A DNA stretch of 64,000 bases from Protula sp. h YS-2021 (GCA_949752745.1 OX457024.1:52283810-52347809), one strand, 5' to 3'; shown: positions 1 through 11,857, counted from the stretch's first letter. The notes: generated by a model from the letters alone, not told the origin. A program made the numbers and translations.

Positions 1-689
1 CGGCGGAAGAAGAAAAAAAATTTTAAAAAAGCGAGAAAAAAAAGGAAAAATAGGTGAAGAATTCGAGGCAATCCATCCCCATTTGGCATTTTCAATGCCA
101 AGTGGGAATAAGCAGTGAATAATGCGGCAACAAAAAAGTGTGTTTCTATGGGCTGTGCTTCACACAGAAAGAGCCTTTCCAGGCTCAAAGTGCGCCACAA
201 AAGAAATGAATATTTCTATGGACTTTTCCTTTACAGTGTGTGGGTGTGTAAGACAGATTTTCAAGGACGTAACCATGGCAGCTGCACACAAAATATACAC
301 TGTGATCGTGGCAAATGACTGATAAATTTAAAATCCCATTTTTATCTCAGTTTAACTCCTAGAACCCTGGAAGTGGTGGCAAACAAAAGCCAGTGAACAG
401 TACTTTTGCACTTATATATTTAAACAAAGAATTTTATTGTCTTTCTGCTACAAAAACGGTCAAAATAACAAAACGAACTGACTAAAACTGTAATTGGAGC
501 AAAAAGCCAAATACGTTTACTTCACTAAGTTTCTGACGCATTTTGATAAAATTTTACGCGTTAAACACACACTGAAATACAGGGGAGGGGGAGGGCTGCG
601 AATGACAAGTGAGGGCAAATCCTGAGGCATAAATGTTGAAAAAAAAAAAGAAATGGACGCGGGGCCATCTGCCTAGGAAGGCATAAACT
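1..689. other. gene-free stretch
   Basis: No supported gene. The short open frames near 115-322 have no recognisable domain and overlap one another. An imperfect hairpin is visible at 78-106 (arms CCCATTTGGCATT and AATGCCAAGTGGG). A similar hairpin lies at 2283-2310, on the far side of the AGGTCA array, so the two may belong to the same repeat element. Confidence 0.5.
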
Positions 690-786
690 ATGCAAAAAAA
701 AAAAAAAAAAAAACAACAACAAAAAACAAACAAACAAATAAACAAGCAAAAAACAAACAAACAAACAAACAAACAAAAACAAACAA
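690..786. repeat. A-run and (AAAC)n microsatellite
   Basis: A run of A followed by repeated AAAC/AAACA units. The long open frames on both strands here (Phe/Cys/Leu-rich on minus, Lys/Gln/Asn/Thr-rich on plus) are translations of the microsatellite, not genes. Confidence 0.9.
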
Positions 787-949
787 AAAAGGCGTTTCGT
801 TTATTTACGTGTACAGGAATGGGTAAAAAAACTGACACAATTCCGCTTCATAGAGGAATTGGCCCACTTGCAGAAACCATTACAGAAAATATTTGTATTA
901 AATCATGAGAGAAAACCTCGAAGTTACGCAGTATCAATTCTTTATCTGT

Positions 950-1845
950 GCTTCGATCCAGATTCCTGTTTTTGGCTTTGACCATGACCGAGGAGGTCAA
1001 GGTCACCGAGGTACGTCTTACATATCGTATTTTACACCCAAAGAATCGAAAATAAACTGAAAATCTCTAACCGTTTTCGAGATAATAGTCAGCTTCCGGT
1101 TTTTGACCTTGACCGTGACCTAGAAGGTCAAGGTCACCGAGGTACCTTTTATGTAACGTTGATTAGGCCCAAGGGGAGGGGGGGGGGTCGAAAATGAGTT
1201 CAAAATCGCTTTTCTCTAACCGTTTTCGAGATAATAGTCAATTTCCAGTTTTTGACTATGACCGTGACCTAGAAGGTCAAGATCACTGAGGTACCTCTTA
1301 TGTAACGTTGTTTAGGCCAAATACGTCGCAATGAGCTTAAAATCGCTCTGTCTCTACCCGTTTTCAAGATAATAGTCAACTTCTGGTTTTTTTTACCTTG
1401 ACAGTGACCCAGAAGGTCAAGGTCACCGAGATACCTCTTATATAACGCTGTTTAAGCCCAAAGGGTCGAAAATGAGCGCCAAATCGACAAAAATAACAAT
1501 CCGGTTTTTGGTTGTGACCATGACCTAGGAGGTCAAGATCACCGAGGTACCTTTTACATATCGTCTTTTACACCCAAAGGGTCGAAAATAGGCTGAAAAT
1601 CGCTCTATCTCTAACAATTTTCGAGATAATAGTCAGCTTCCGGTTTTGACCTTGACCGTGACCAAGAAGGTCAAGATAGCCGAGTTACCTAATATGTAGC
1701 GTTGTTTAGGCCCAAATGATCGAAAATGAGCTCAAAATCGCTCTACCTCTAACCGTTTCCGAGATAAGTCGGCCTGTCGTTTGTCACGTGGCCTTTGACC
1801 TTCACCCTCAAGGTCAAGATTAGTGATAAGTTTACTCACTTCAGA
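950..1845. repeat. degenerate tandem array of AGGTCA/TGACCT units
   Basis: About seven units spaced roughly 117-147 bp carry a shared core: TTGACCTTGACC, a short loop, then GGTCAAGGTCACCGAGG, followed by a segment ending in CCGTTTTCGAGATAATAGTC. Each core is an 11-bp inverted repeat (TGACCTTGACC / GGTCAAGGTCA) able to fold as a hairpin, and several contain AGGTCAAGGTCA. Weaker related sequence with TGACCT motifs continues to about 2230. The same family recurs at 48029-48345. Confidence 0.8.
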
Positions 1846-3190
1846 GTGCGTTTCATGTATTCAAACTGGGATTTGAGCACCTTTTTGACTACTTTTCGTG
1901 ATTAATAGGCGTTTCAAAAATATTTTGACCTCACTTTGACCTTGATCTCTGAGGTTTAAGGTCAAAACATCTTGCGGTTTTGACGACAACCTATTACCCT
2001 CTATGTCTCTGCCACATGCTGTCTTTCCACAACAAACTCCGTAGGAGGAGTTTGCTGGAAACCACTTTGAGGTTAAAAAACTTTGACCTCAATTTGAGCT
2101 TGACCTTGAAGGAGAAGGTCAAAAAAATTTGCGGATTTCACGACATCTCATCACCCTCTATCTCTATATGCTAAATTTCATCGTCCTACGTCAAATAGCG
2201 TAGGGGGAGTTTTCTGGAAACCTCCGAGATGAAAAAAGAAAAAAGGAAAGGAATAAACAGCCAGAATTCTTAGCAAAGCATACCCATTTGCAAACTATGT
2301 TTGCAAGTGGAAACTATCAGATATAGCGTTCGGTTAGACATTTATCCTTTGCTTTCAACATAAAGATGAGCCATTTAAAAGATTGGATCACACAAACATA
2401 AAATTTACAGCTAACAGTGTTACTCCATGCTTGATTTCTTGATAACAACAGTTGAATTTAAACAGACCATTTGAGCTGTTAGAGTGGGTCATTAGGGTGA
2501 GTGGGGGGGGGGGGGGGGGGAGTTGTGAGTTAAAAACAGAGTGTCGAATTTTTATCAGGTTTGCGAAACACGGCTGTTATGAAAGAGAAACTTAGGCTCA
2601 GCTGATCTGCGTTGTTTTTGTCTACATTGTCATGGCCTTGAAGCTTTATTCTTGAGCGCAAACACTTCTCCAAGCATATTCCGCATCTTAACAGCACTGA
2701 ATTTCGGGAAAATAAAAAAATACACCATTTTTCATGAATTTTGAATTCATTTTTTTTTTCAAAATGCGCCGAATAAAATTCGATTCGAGTGAATAAACCG
2801 ACATAAAATGACATTATAAAACTCCATACTCTGACTTTACTGCCGATGCACAAAGCTAAATATTGATGCTATTTTAGAAAAACCGCTTACACTTTCAGGG
2901 ACGTTCTCCGAATCTTTTGAGGAAGGGGGGGGGGGGGGGTGATGGGCTACACATCTATCTAGAGTTCCATGATTATTTGCGGCAGCATTTGTATAAACTG
3001 ATATCGGAATATATTAAAACAGAACTACTTTAGATCTATGTTTAGAACTATTTATGTTTAGAATTATGCAAAACAATTTATTACGCTTATGTATTTCAAG
3101 CCTTCTGTTTTGGTTTGGTAGCGACATGCATTATGCATGGTTTAAACCGCTTTCTCGATTTAAAATAGGCACTATTTTCAGCAATTGTTA
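1846..3190. other. gene-free stretch with G homopolymers
   Basis: Contains the weak tail of the AGGTCA array, the hairpin at 2283-2310 and two G-runs (about 2504-2520 and 2927-2939). An open frame at 2530-2853 (minus) has no recognisable domain and I do not call it a gene. Confidence 0.5.
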
Positions 3191-3191
3191 T

Positions 3192-3602
3192 TTGTCCCCC
3201 ACTGCCGCGTAGCGCGGAGCGGGGCACTATAGTATTCGGGTCTGTCCGTCCATCCGTCAGTCCGTCGGTCTGGCGACACTTGGAAGCACAAATTTGTGCA
3301 CGCGAAATCTCAGCCGTTATTCAACCCTGGCTTTTGATTCTTGCTACAGTGAAAATATATATGTTGAATTTGCGCGACATCGCATTATTTTTCGATTCGA
3401 CCAAAAAATGACGAAATGGAGACTTGTTGAAAATAGGCAATGTTTTAGTATTTCTGTTGCCTGCAGTGCAACTTTGTGCATGCGATATCTCAGCCGCTAT
3501 TCAACCCTGACTTTTGATTTTTGCTACAGTGAAAATATATATATTGAAATTGTGCGATGTCGCATTATTTTTCGATTCGACCACAGTCCGTGGCGGGGAA
3601 CA
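3192..3602. mobile_element. MITE-like element with two ~180-bp units
   Basis: Two diverged copies of a unit (starting near 3296 and 3476) share the GTGCA-GCGA-ATCTCAGCCG core, a GTGAAAATATATAT segment and a CGCATTATTTTTCGATTCGACCA segment. Weak inverted ends are visible: TGTCCCCCACTGCCGCG on the left and CGTGGCGGGGAACA on the right. The internal unit is related to the one at 46419-47035. No target duplication could be assigned, so the boundaries are approximate. Confidence 0.5.
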
Positions 3603-3629
3603 TTCATCAGTTTCACTGATAACTTATTA

Positions 3630-3660
3630 TTATTATTATTATTATTATTGTTGTTGTTTC
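3630..3660. repeat. (TTA)n/(TTG)n microsatellite
   Basis: A short run of TTA units passes into TTG units. Confidence 0.8.
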
Positions 3661-5224
3661 TTGATTTTGTTTTGTTTTACTATGTGCTATAGTGGTTTGA
3701 AAGTGTATCAAGAAAATAACTGTAAGCCAGATAAAATGCCACGCCACTGAATAGCACACAAACGCATGTGCTTTTTACTCACAGTTAAAGCCGCTAACAT
3801 GCTGTTGCCGTAGCAACACGCATTTTGAGCTGTTGTTTTGCATGAAAAAGCGGTAGCAGTGTGTATGGAAAGTTCAATTTTTCACCAAGAAACCAGCATG
3901 GAATCGATTTCTTGTTAGGCTCGATAAAAAGCTAAGCTATTGAGCTTTCTTGTGATGTGGTTTCCCTCGTGCGTTCTTTAAGACATTCAGTGTAAAGATT
4001 AACGGACGAAATACCACTCAGTTTTCTCAAAGAAAAATAACAAATTTACATCTTTAACTTGCGGTGAAAATGCCATTTTTATGAAAAATTATCGAAACTT
4101 TCCCCTTAAAAGAAGCGGTCATCGACTTATTTATCAAAGTAATTTTCAAGTCTGAAGTTTGTATTTAAAAAGTATTATTTTAGAAAAAGTAAAGGTGGTG
4201 GTGGAAAAGAAGGAGTTTATGGTAACAATTAAAAATAGCTTATGGTAACAAGTAAAAGGAGATTTTATTGTAGTATACTTTGACAACCGGTGTTCGGGGT
4301 GGCCCCACCCGCTTTTTTACCTCAGCCAATACACGGATCCCGTTTCTGGATCCCTACTTTCTGTGCTTTTTGGGAAGATGTAGAAAGTCTTGTTTGGAAC
4401 GGATTTTTAACGAAAAGATGGCCATAAGAAAAGTATATTTTTCTTTTCACCTTACAAACAGCCAAAACATTAGTTGCAAAAAGCCGCTCCAAGGATAATA
4501 AGTTATATTAATAAAGAGCCTCTTGGAGCTACCAAAGCATATCCGGAAGCTATTGTATTTTAATAATACATAACACCGCAGTTTAATCTTTAATTTTCAA
4601 ATTAAAAGGAGCCGGGGGAAAACGTTGGTGGTGTCATGAAGAGGCAATATCATGTTTTCCATGCCTTTTAAGATTTGTAACACGTGCGAAACTAAATTCC
4701 TTTCTTACCCCCCCCCCCCCCAACACACACACGGGCAATTTTCCCAGACAATAACATGTGCCAAAGCAATACTGACAATGAGATTTTATAAATTGTAAAC
4801 ACTGTGACTTCTATAAAACAACAAAATGAACTACACATTTGATTACATAAAAACAGACATAATTACCTTTTCCACTTCCATTTTTCGTTCCCTTCTTCTG
4901 CCTACGTCATATTCTATGAACTGATACGTGTGCTCGCACTATTTTTTGGAAATTTATCACTCCGCGCGAATTGATGTTTAATTTAATTTCTTCATGAATT
5001 CTTCTTCTTTTTATGAGAAGAAGAATCTAATTGCAAAACATTTACAATGAATGCACATAAAAATATGTACAACAAAAACTCTTAAAAGTAGAACAGAGGT
5101 ATTTTATGCGCGAATGTATATATCCGTCATTTATTGAGAAATCTGTGCATTGGATGCCGCTATATTTCCAATGACTGTGCCGATGTTTGGAAGGCTATGG
5201 TTTTATATAACATAATATAGATAA

Positions 5225-5225
<1 letters not shown>
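3661..5225. other. gene-free stretch
   Basis: No coding signal above chance. It contains a C-run near 4709-4722 followed by a short CA run. The open frame at 4280-4498 has no recognisable domain. Confidence 0.5.
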
Positions 5226-5277
<52 letters not shown>

Positions 5278-5282
5278 CAGAC

Positions 5283-5316
<34 letters not shown>

Positions 5317-5317
5317 G
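5226..5317. repeat. (ATAG)n microsatellite
   Basis: Near-perfect ATAG repeats with an ACAG interruption around 5275-5284. The minus-strand Tyr/Leu/Ser/Ile-rich open frame across it is a translation artefact of the repeat. Confidence 0.95.
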
Positions 5318-5679
5318 TAGTTAGAAGTGGAAATGAAAAATATAATATGTATATGTAAAACAGGAGAAAGTGGGAGGGCACAAGTAGTATGAAAACGCCG
5401 TTTCGAAAACAGGAAGTGACGTCATCAGTCACGTGACCAATGAAAAGCCAATGAAATCAATGAAGACAATGAAGCCCCGCCCACTTTCTGTCTATCACCT
5501 GTCAATCATCGTGACGTCATGAATCATGTGACCAATGAAAAGTCAATGAAATAAATGGAGACAATGAAGCCCCACCCACTTTCTGTCTATCACCAGTCAA
5601 TCATCGTGGCGTCACACCCCCTCATATCTATTTAAGACTGGGAAATTTTACAACATTTATTTTAAGTAAGTTTTTAAAA

Positions 5680-6560
5680 AGTAGATAACTTTTGTTATGT
5701 TCAACCGATTTGAATGGAAATGTGATTCAGATTTATGTCTAGTTTTGACATAAAGTAATCACAGATATTTGCACATGTGGCTGTAATCATAATGTTTACT
5801 TTAGTAACTTTTAAAAAAGTAGATAACTTTCGTTATGGTTGACCGATTTGAATGAAAATTTTACTGTTTGATTCAGTTTTATTAAAAGTTTTGTTATAAA
5901 GTAGTCACAGGCTATTCATGCAGGTGGCTGTATCCATAATTTTAACATGTCGACATTTAAACTTTTAAAAAAGTGAAAAAGTGAGATAACTTTCGTTATG
6001 GTTGACCGATTTGCATGAAAAGTTCACTGTTTAATTGATTTTATATCTAGTTTTGACATAAAGTGGTCAAAGGCTATTTGCGAAGGTGGTTGTATGCATA
6101 ATTTTAACATGTCGCCATTTTAACTTTTAAAAAAGTGATAAAGTGAGATAACTTTCGCTATGGTTGATGGATTTGAATGAAAATTTTACCGTTTTATTCA
6201 GTTTTATATCTAGTTTTAACATTAAGTAGTCATGGGCTATTTGCATCGGTGGCTGTATGCATAATTGATTCACCTTAAAATTTTAACTTTAAAAAAGTGA
6301 ACAAGTGAGATAACTTTCGCTAGTTGATCGATTTGAATGAAAATTTCACCATTTGATTCAGTTTTATGTCTAGTTTACAGTAGTTATAGGGCTATTTGCA
6401 CAGGTGGCTGTATGCATAATTGAGTCACCTTAAAATTTTAACTTTAAAAATGAGATAACTTCCGTCATGGTTAACCGATTTGAATGAAAATTTCACCGTT
6501 TGTCTAGTTTGCAGCGGTTATAGAGACTATTTGCATAGATGGCTGTAAACACTTTGTGGG
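5680..6560. repeat. tandem ~163-bp units, internal to the Polinton-type element
   Basis: About six diverged units carry GATAACTTTCGTTATGGTTGACCGATTTGAATGAAAAT-like and AGGCTATTTGCAYNGGTGGCTGTATGCATAAT-like blocks. GATAAC recurs near 5683, 5822, 5985, 6147, 6309 and 6453, so most spacings are 162-163 bp and some units are shorter. The same unit is found five or so times in each arm of the 49942-53831 element and once near 24010-24120 in Polinton 1. Confidence 0.85.
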
Positions 6561-6655
6561 AGCACACCCTCTAAGCAAAGACGGTGTTCGAATGGCAAGC
6601 GCCCCCATTCAAATATGTGTTCGAATTATTTTTTTTGGGGAACATATTACGCCAT

Positions 6656-6760
6656 AGTATTGTTCAACAAGTTTTTTTTCAACTAGTTGTTTAACAATTG
6701 TGCAACAAGTTGTTGTACAACAATTGTTCAACAAGCTGTTGTTCAACATGTTCAACATAA
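6656..6760. repeat. GTTGAACA/TGTTCAAC degenerate repeat
   Basis: Short interspersed GTTCAACA, ACAACTTGTT and GTTGAAC words that are self-complementary in groups. This is a short version of the arrays at 51050-51310 and 52285-52545. Confidence 0.75.
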
Positions 6761-6779
6761 GCTTCTTGACTGTTGTATA

Positions 6780-6987
6780 ACGCACCACATTCTGTACAAG
6801 CATATGCATTCTTTTCAGTCATGTTGACGCTTTGACTTTCCATAGAAGACTCATCTAAAGTTTCAGTGATAGGTGGCTTTACAGGGTTTTCCATATCTAT
6901 CTCCAATTCTTCTTCTGAAGTGTGAGCATCCTTTAAGTGCCTTTTAAGACTTTGTGGCAATTGTAAGATTTCAAACAAATGTTGCAT
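6780..6987 (-). pseudogene. truncated C2H2 zinc-finger gene (copy of the 51488-52225 gene)
   Basis: The minus-strand DNA from 6987 downward is nearly identical to the first part of the zinc-finger gene at 51488-52225. One frame is open for 98 codons and includes the block SSMESQSVNMTEKNA and the CTECGALYNSQEA half-finger. A small indel near the start shifts the frame relative to the intact copy, so the first finger (MYKCNICLKS...) is out of frame with the rest. Homology ends just after the AAGCTT at 6760-6765, where the sequence switches to the GTTGAACA repeat. It is therefore a deletion derivative lacking the acidic C-terminal half, and probably has no function. Confidence 0.8.
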
Positions 6988-7316
6988 TTATACATCCTTT
7001 CGGTTCAACATACACTTTTCAAATGATGAAAAAGCCTTTAAACATAGCCTTATATACAATTTGTTGAACAAAATGTTGAACATGTTCAACTTTTGACGTC
7101 ATAATGGCGTCATAGGGTGACTTAGAACCGCCATGGGGTTTTCTGAGTCAGTTTTTTTATAAAGTGCGCGCCTGTTCGAATGACGTCATTATGTTCAACA
7201 AAAACAAAGTGGGTGGGGCTTCATTGTCTTCATTGATTTCATTGGCTTTTCATTGGTCACGTGACTGATGACGTCACTTCCTGTTTTCGAAACGGCGTTT
7301 TCATACTACTGGCACA

Positions 7317-7774
7317 ATATCTCATTTATTCGTGTAATCATGGAATACGCATATTTAAAAAAATAGAATATGGAATACGCGCATTCCCCGATATTCGTCA
7401 GGGAATACACGTATTCACTAAAATTATAGGCTATGCATTGCGCGTATTAACTCAAACGAATATGTTGATTTAATGAAAGGGAAATATTTTTAACAGGTTT
7501 TTTGCTGTTTAAAAGCGATATGCATAAATTCGCATACTAATGTATAAAATACAAACTGAATAATCATAAGTTAGTTATTAGACTGAGCAAATGTCATGCA
7601 GATTTATTGAAACTCAAAGATCTAAGGCCTGTGACTGTAACCACCAATTCCAGAACGCAAACCAGATGGAAAGACATGACTAATTGCCACTTAAAATTGT
7701 GTAAATAAATAAAATTAATAAGATAAATGCCATACAGATTAATTCAACCTCCGTTCATTCCCATTGTTCCATTG
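7317..7774. other. gene-free stretch
   Basis: Contains several GGAATACGCRTATTC-like short palindromic words between 7345 and 7450 but no gene that I can support. Confidence 0.4.
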
Positions 7775-8270
7775 CCTTTGGCTTACAAGGGTTTTATGAA
7801 TTTATGCGAGCAGCCGTTAGTATCTTTTTTTCTTGACGGTGATCGGATTTCCTGTGTCATCTCCTCTGCTGGCACAAGGGTCCTAGGGCCACGAAACTTG
7901 GAACTTAGGTAGAACTTGATATGAACGTGTGTATGACACTTTTTTTTCGCCTTCGATTTCGTTTTCTTGTTTAAAACGACATGTGAAAAGAGTGTATTTT
8001 TTGCAAGTAAATGCGGAGCATTTAACGCACAGCACAGAACACATAGTTGCTCAGCTTTGTGCGAGCTCTCACTGCATAAATAGTTGACACGACGTATGCC
8101 TGATCAGTCAATAAAACCTTAAGTCAATAAAAACCAAACACTACTCGCTTATAAGACGTATTCAAGCTGTGTTGTTTGCAATATATTATTAAAGAAGTAA
8201 CCCATTGAAGGAAGTATTTTTGCGTTTTAATTTTTGTCAAGTGTTTAACATTTCGCTAGCGAAATGAGGT
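7775..8270. repeat. dispersed repeat, copy 1 of a direct pair
   Basis: Begins CCTTTGGCTTACAAGGG and ends CATTTCGCTAGCGAAATGAGGT. Recurs in direct orientation at 8605-8988 with many substitutions and deletions. No coding capacity recognised. The shared end contains the palindrome TTTCGCTAGCGAAA. Confidence 0.8.
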
Positions 8271-8604
8271 ACTAGTCTATAACTGCATCTATTGACAAAA
8301 AGCACAATTTAGATCTGATGCAAAACATGCATGTTTACCATTTGCTGAAAAGTAATTACATTTTGAACTGGTATTCAGAAAACAAAGCATACATAATTGC
8401 AATTCAATAAATGAAATTATACTTTAATTGGTCCTCGCAGAAAACTTTTCAGTCCAGTACAGTCCAAGAGTTTTTGGATGCAGGTCTTTATGACCTCTAT
8501 ATCCAATTTCTGGCGTTTCGGTTAAAGCATTGGCTCAGCATCTATGTCGTATTTGAACTCTTTTGTCTGCCATTGTTTATCAAGGTTATTTAACACTTGA
8601 CAAG

Positions 8605-8988
8605 CCTTTGGCTTACAAGGGTTATATGAATTTGTGCGAGCAGCCGTTCGTCCTTTTTTCTTCTTGACAGGGCTCTAGGACCATGAAACTTGGGACTTAT
8701 GAAGAGCTTGATCTAAACGTGTGCATGTCACTTTTTATTTTCGTCTTCGATTTCGTTTTCTTTGTTAAAAAGCCATGTGAAAAGAATGTATTTTTGCAAG
8801 TAAATGCAGAGCATTTTACGTATATCGAGGAAGACGGTTGCTGAGCTTTGTGCGAGCTCTCACTGCTTATAAGATGAATTCAAGCTGTGTTGTTTGTAAT
8901 ATATTATTCAAGAAATAACCCATTGAAGGAATAATTTTTGCGTTTTAATTTTTGTCATGTGTTTAACATTTCGCTAGCGAAATAAGGT
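8605..8988. repeat. dispersed repeat, copy 2 of a direct pair
   Basis: Diverged direct copy of 7775-8270, shorter by roughly 110 bp because internal blocks are missing. It ends in the same CATTTCGCTAGCGAAAT block, immediately before the LINE remnant. Confidence 0.8.
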
Positions 8989-8995
8989 TCCAGTT

Positions 8996-10076
8996 TTCGA
9001 ACTGTTTTTTTGTTTTGGAATTGATAACCCAAACCGGAAGGCTGTTCCAGAGATTTATTACTCTGTGGGTGAAATTTTTTGTTCTCAGCTCTTTTGTTGC
9101 TCGTTGTTTCTGCAATTTTTAGTCCTGGCCACGTGTTCCGGGTATCGTGATGAGATCAAGCTTTGGTACAACTTGTTTGTAGTGGGCATAGAATATTTTG
9201 ATCACTTCAATAATGTCTCCTCTGGCCCTTCTGTATGCGAGTGTAGGAAGTTTAAGTTTTTAAGTCTCTCAGAGCAAGGCAGTTTTTAAGTGTAGAAATA
9301 AGCTTGCTTGCTCTTCGTTTGACACCCTCCAGGGCCATTATATGTTTCTTTTTCAGTGGATTCCATACTGAGTGCGCGTATTCCATGTGAGGATGTACAA
9401 GAGCTTTTAAGAATAAGCAGAATGTTTTTTCATCAAGGCATGTGAAAGTTCTTCGGATGAGTCCCATCATCTGGTTTGATTTCATGATCTTTTGATTAAT
9501 ATGGGCGTCGAAATTGAGTTCGTTGTCTATCGTGACACCAAGATCTTTCCTACTTCTCGAGTTTACATAGTTCATTGTTACATGTCATGGTATAATAGTA
9601 ACTGATTTTAGGTTTCCCAACCGTTAATACTTTGCACTTGTCTGGGTGGAATTGTAGAAGCCACTTTTCAGACCACAGTTGGACGTTATTTAGATCATTC
9701 TCTAACTCAATAGCGTCGTTGTTTGAATTGATTGCTTTTGACAATGTTATTTCATCGGCAAACAGGTAGGCCCATGAGTTAATCACTGTATCAGGTAAGT
9801 CATTAATATACAGGACAAATAAGATTAGACCCAGGACGCTACCTTGGGGAATGCTGACTATGCCAGATTTTGATTTTGTTCCATTGATTACCACATTTTG
9901 TATTCTTCCCGTTGAGAATTCAGTTATCCAATTTATTATTGTATCTGAGATACCATAGTGTCTAAGCTTGAGTATCAGCCGGAGGTGAGGAACTTTATCA
10001 AATGCTTTCATGAAGTCCAGGTAAATGACATTAATTTGACCTCTTTTCACTTACTAATTGACGGATTACCTTAATG
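8996..10076 (-). pseudogene. 5'-truncated non-LTR retrotransposon reverse transcriptase (CR1/jockey-like)
   Basis: The minus strand encodes the 3' part of a LINE RT in two main frames (10050-9550 and 9575-9252). Visible blocks are VIYLDFMKAFDKVPH (palm motif A), IPQGSVLGLILFVLYINDLP (motif B and following helix), LFADEITLSKAI at the catalytic motif C, then QLWSEKWLLQFHPDKCKVL. The second frame has LGVTIDNELNF, LVHPHMEYAHSVWNP and GVKRRASKLI. The usual FADD has become FADE, so one catalytic aspartate is lost. Further fragments of the typical C-terminal extension (KLPTLAYRRARGD) continue out of frame toward 9000. The 5' part, including the endonuclease, is absent, as expected for 5'-truncated LINE copies. 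Confidence 0.88.
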
Positions 10077-10439
10077 TAAATCTGTGGTACTGATTGTGGG
10101 GAAACAAACTTTTAATCGCGCTTAAAATAACCTTTCCATTCATGAATTTAGATTACACATATTCCTGAAACCCATTAATTCGTGTAAAGAGGCGTTCCTA
10201 AAATCAAGGAATATGGGCGTTTCCTGATTACACTAATTCTTTGTAACATATATACTTGAGTTTTACACATAATATACAAGGAATATTGGCTGGGTTAGGG
10301 CTGGGGAATGTTCGATGGCGAAGCATTACACTTGATGCCAGCATATAGCAGTGCACACCAAAACCAAGGTTATACATGGGAATAAGAAAGGAAATCCCAG
10401 GGCTAGACATCTTATGTAACGTAAACGAGTGGCCGACAT

Positions 10440-11060
10440 GGAACGGCCGACGTGGGCTATGCAATGGATGAATAACGTGGGATATACTTGGCAATAAGAC
10501 GTGACTTTCAGCGATGGGATATGACACATAATGCACACGTACAGCTGACATTAGCCAGTCAAAGTGGGCTATACGTGAGCTGTCCTACGTGAGCTATGTG
10601 TGGAAGTAAGAGGGACCGTTCGATGGTGAGACATCCCCTCTTACTCCCACGTATAGCCGACGTTGAACAGCTGACGTGCGCTACACTCGATGTTTCAACG
10701 TTTCTTATACGTGGGAATAGGAGGGGATGTCCGACTATGGGACATCCCACATAATGCCCACGTATAACCCACGTTAGACAGCCGACGTGGGCTACGCGTG
10801 GGCGGTCCCACGCCGGCTATACGTGGGAGTAAGAGGGGATTTTCGGTGATGGGAATCCAACACAATGCGACGTGTGCTACACTGGGCTTTCAAACGTGGG
10901 CTATGCGTTGGAGTAAGAGGGGATGTCGGACGGTGGGACATCCCACATAATGCCCACGTACAGCCAACGTTAGACAGCCGACGTGAGCTGCACATGTGTG
11001 GTCCCTACGTGAGTTATACGTGGGAGTAAGAGGGGATGTCCGACGGTGGGACATTTTAGG
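10440..11060. repeat. satellite-like array with ACGTGGG and GGGACATCCCACATAATGC words
   Basis: Degenerate higher-order units contain GTAAGAGGGGATGTCCGACGGTGGGACAT, CCCACATAATGCCCACGTA, CAGCCGACGTGGGCTA and ACGTGGGAGTAAGAGGGGA. Two well-preserved units start near 10915 and 11029 (about 114 bp apart). Earlier ones are longer and more diverged. The overlapping minus-strand open frames are by-products of the array. Confidence 0.75.
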
Positions 11061-11625
11061 GGGATGCCATTTTGTTCGTTGAAAAATTCCCAGATTTAAT
11101 AGTAAAACGTTTGGCTTTCCCCGTGTGCTTCTTATTAACTCCATTGTTAACATATTTTTTACTTTTTTAAACGTGTTATACAAATTTCCTGACATGGAAA
11201 CATCCTCGGATTAAGAGCTGCCTCTGGTTCCCTAAGTTTTTGAAAGAAGTTATCGAACATTGCATCAAATGACAGCACTTATTTAAAATGATAGTACGAA
11301 GTGTTGATTAGAACGATTGAAATTGAGATCAATGATTTAACTGCACCTCAGATACTCGTTTGATATTCAACAAGTATGTCTTTCGTGGGGCTTTTGTGTG
11401 TCCTTGCCGAATTGAGATAAATGAAAAAATGATCAATCATATTGAAATGATATTGGATTGCACATGAGAACAATTACATTACATTGCGATTGTACAGAAC
11501 TTAAAGTATACGTTTGGTATTCAATGAGATCACCTTTCATGTGTCTGTTGTAATTTCAGTGACATAAATCTGTGGTTCTAGGTAGAAATCCATCCTGTAA
11601 AAGGCCCCTTAATTTTGCATACCCG
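11061..11625. other. gene-free stretch between satellite array and DIRS element
   Basis: AT-rich, no recognisable gene or repeat family. Confidence 0.4.
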
Positions 11626-11688
11626 GTAAAACTGACTTTTTATTTTGTAAAACGAGCTTTTACTTCGCAAAAGCTTTGAATTCGCTTA

Positions 11689-11857
11689 TCTCCACTTTTA
11701 ATGGGTTCCCTTCCAGTAATATTTACCACGCAATACAAAAACAAAGAACTTTTTGAGGTACCGTTCAAGATCACTTATCCCTTCCATCCATCCTTCGACC
11801 AATCAGAATGCCCGAGACGTCGTCTGCTAGTCTCGTAGAAATAACATTCCCTTTTTG
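11689..11857 (+). repeat. DIRS left inverted terminal repeat
   Basis: Runs from CTCCACTTTTAATGGG to AACATTCCCTTTTT and is the reverse complement of 19269-19432 with a handful of substitutions and small indels. Confidence 0.85.

Larger units (their letters stand above)
5383..7310. mobile_element. non-autonomous Polinton-type element with 6-bp target duplication
   Basis: Starts AGTAGTATGAAAACGCCG and ends with its reverse complement. The inverted termini match over about 120 bp (5383-5500 against 7195-7310). Flanking GGCACA at 5377-5382 and at 7311-7316 is an exact 6-bp direct repeat, the size expected for Polinton/Maverick integration. Inside, tandem ~163-bp units (5680-6560) match those in the arms of the element at 49942-53831. 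A truncated minus-strand copy of that element's zinc-finger gene follows, with GTTGAACA-type repeats around it. No integrase or other mobility gene is present, so it must be mobilised in trans. Confidence 0.85.

Noticed and set aside
554..908. Long open frames on both strands rich in Phe/Cys/Leu or Lys/Gln/Asn
   Set aside because: Translations of the (AAAC)n microsatellite and its A-run.
2530..2853. 107-codon minus-strand ORF
   Set aside because: No domain, no promoter, ordinary composition for a chance frame.
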